NCBI RefSeq assembly: GCF_007993795.1
Contig: NZ_CP042476.1
Span: forward strand, 2,170,001-2,234,000
Length of the DNA: 64,000 nucleotides
Direction of reading: 5' to 3'
Source: Antarcticibacterium arcticum
GTDB lineage: Bacteria; Bacteroidota; Bacteroidia; Flavobacteriales; Flavobacteriaceae
Shown here: one piece after another, positions 63,242 to 64,000 of the stretch
Numbering within the stretch: the stretch's first letter is position 1
Layout: each line of letters starts with the position of its first letter
Notes under the pieces: model-generated
What the model saw: the letters and a program-made list of their open reading frames with translations, nothing else
Told to the model about the DNA's origin: nothing
The model's database searches: none
Program-made: the position numbers and the translations under genes

Positions 63242-64000
63242 ATGAAAAATGATCATAACACCTCAGGTAACCACAAAGTCTGGGAAGTAAACGAATCTAC
63301 CCGATGCCCTTTTATGGGCGGAGCTCTTGATAAAACTGCCGGCAGTGGTACCTCAAACCGCGACTGGTGGCCCAACATGCTTAATCTTACCATATTAAGA
63401 CAACACTCTGCTCTTTCTGACCCTATGGGAGAGGATTTTAATTATGCGGAAGCATTTAAAAGTCTGGATCTGGCAGCAGTCAAGAAAGACCTTCATGACC
63501 TAATGACCGACTCCCAGGACTGGTGGCCGGCAGATTATGGCCATTATGGCCCGCTTTTTATTCGTATGGCCTGGCATAGTGCGGGAACATACCGTATAGG
63601 AGATGGCCGCGGAGGGGCCAGTTCAGGTTCCCAGCGATTCGCACCTCTTAACAGTTGGCCAGATAATGCAAACCTTGACAAAGCCCGACTTCTACTGTGG
63701 CCTATTAAACAAAAATATGGCCGAAAGATCTCCTGGGCAGATCTTATGATATTAACCGGAAATGTGGCCCTGGAATCTATGGGATTAAAACCTTTTGGAT
63801 TTGGTGGTGGCCGGGAAGATATCTGGGAGCCCGAAGAAGATATTTACTGGGGCTCTGAAGGAGAATGGGTATCCAACAAAGAACGCTACTCTCACGGGGA
63901 CACTTTAGAAAATCCCCTTGGTGCATCCCATATGGGCCTTATATATGTAAATCCTGAAGGTCCCAACGGAAATCCGGATCCTCTGGGAGCTGCACACGAT
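63242..64000 (+). CDS. katG: catalase-peroxidase KatG, N-terminal part (cut by window end)
   Basis: The first 253 codons of katG are seen without a stop; the gene goes on past 64000. KatG destroys hydrogen peroxide with a haem. The distal site is clear in FIRMAWHSAGTYRIGDGRGG near residue 101-120, with the arginine, the tryptophan of the crosslink and the histidine. The crosslink tyrosine is in LIYVNPEGPNGNPDP near 231. The start MKNDHNTSGNH followed by ESTRCPFMGG is typical. Upstream a TATTTTTA element at about 63208 is a weak -7 box candidate. Confidence 0.97.
   Translation, partial: MKNDHNTSGNHKVWEVNESTRCPFMGGALDKTAGSGTSNRDWWPNMLNLTILRQHSALSDPMGEDFNYAEAFKSLDLAAVKKDLHDLMTDSQDWWPADYGHYGPLFIRMAWHSAGTYRIGDGRGGASSGSQRFAPLNSWPDNANLDKARLLLWPIKQKYGRKISWADLMILTGNVALESMGLKPFGFGGGREDIWEPEEDIYWGSEGEWVSNKERYSHGDTLENPLGASHMGLIYVNPEGPNGNPDPLGAAHD

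Overview
The window reads as a chromosomal segment of a marine or soil type member of the Bacteroidota, family Flavobacteriaceae. The main evidence is a complete gldK-gldL-gldM-gldN gliding/type IX secretion operon, a folK-deoxynucleoside kinase fusion, a giant hybrid two-component protein of the polysaccharide-sensing type, many lipoproteins with Bacteroidota-style signal peptides, and promoters of the TTTG-N19-TANNTTTG type instead of the usual -35/-10 boxes. Codon and base use is moderately AT-rich and even, except for a more AT-rich island near 34.5-36.6 kb. Most genes are vertically conserved housekeeping genes; no phage, transposase, CRISPR array or rRNA operon was seen.

Layout. 0.1-6.5 kb: ABC exporter, small lipoprotein, FAD disulfide reductase-like enzyme, amidohydrolase lipoprotein, DinB protein, SpoU-type RNA methyltransferase; an orphan structured RNA candidate lies at 3.53-3.64 kb. 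6.8-17 kb: beta-helix lipoprotein, FolK-dNK fusion, queuosine-precursor transporter, AsmA-like protein, DUF2797 and GH3-like proteins, a 7-nt-periodic inverted repeat array, Era. 17-24.8 kb: SulP transporter behind a second copy of the RNA candidate, a conserved protein of unknown role, an outer-envelope regulatory-domain protein, M1 peptidase, DUF4403-like protein. 24.9-34.3 kb: a 1324-residue one-piece sensor/regulator whose kinase motifs are eroded, gamma carbonic anhydrase, and a potassium-uptake block (TrkH, TrkA, a small membrane protein) next to a KdpDE-like two-component pair.

34.5-36.6 kb is the most unusual part: three short genes all on the minus strand, each followed closely by a long imperfectly palindromic repeat with integron attC-like ends (GCCTAAC/GTTAGGC). 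No integrase is visible. 36.9-41.1 kb: initiator tRNA, SpoIIAA-like protein, Cys-rich mini-protein, ABC-F protein, DUF983 protein, DAO-family oxidoreductase. 41.2-49.6 kb: gldK-N, an arginase-fold protein with missing metal ligands, and topA. 49.8-57.9 kb: LVIVD lipoprotein, then miaB, a sigma-54-type activator, LptE, a TPR-like protein, secG, groES and groEL, all on the plus strand. 58-64 kb: SRPBCC protein, MpaB-like protein, a cluster of membrane proteins with a small winged-helix regulator, and the first 253 codons of katG, cut by the window end.

Functionally the region joins envelope biogenesis and protein export (LptE, SecG, GldK-N, AsmA-like), RNA and DNA maintenance (Era, TopA, MiaB, initiator tRNA), ion homeostasis (SulP, Trk) and stress response (GroESL, KatG). 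The calls rest on reading motifs and gene order by eye; no database search was possible.
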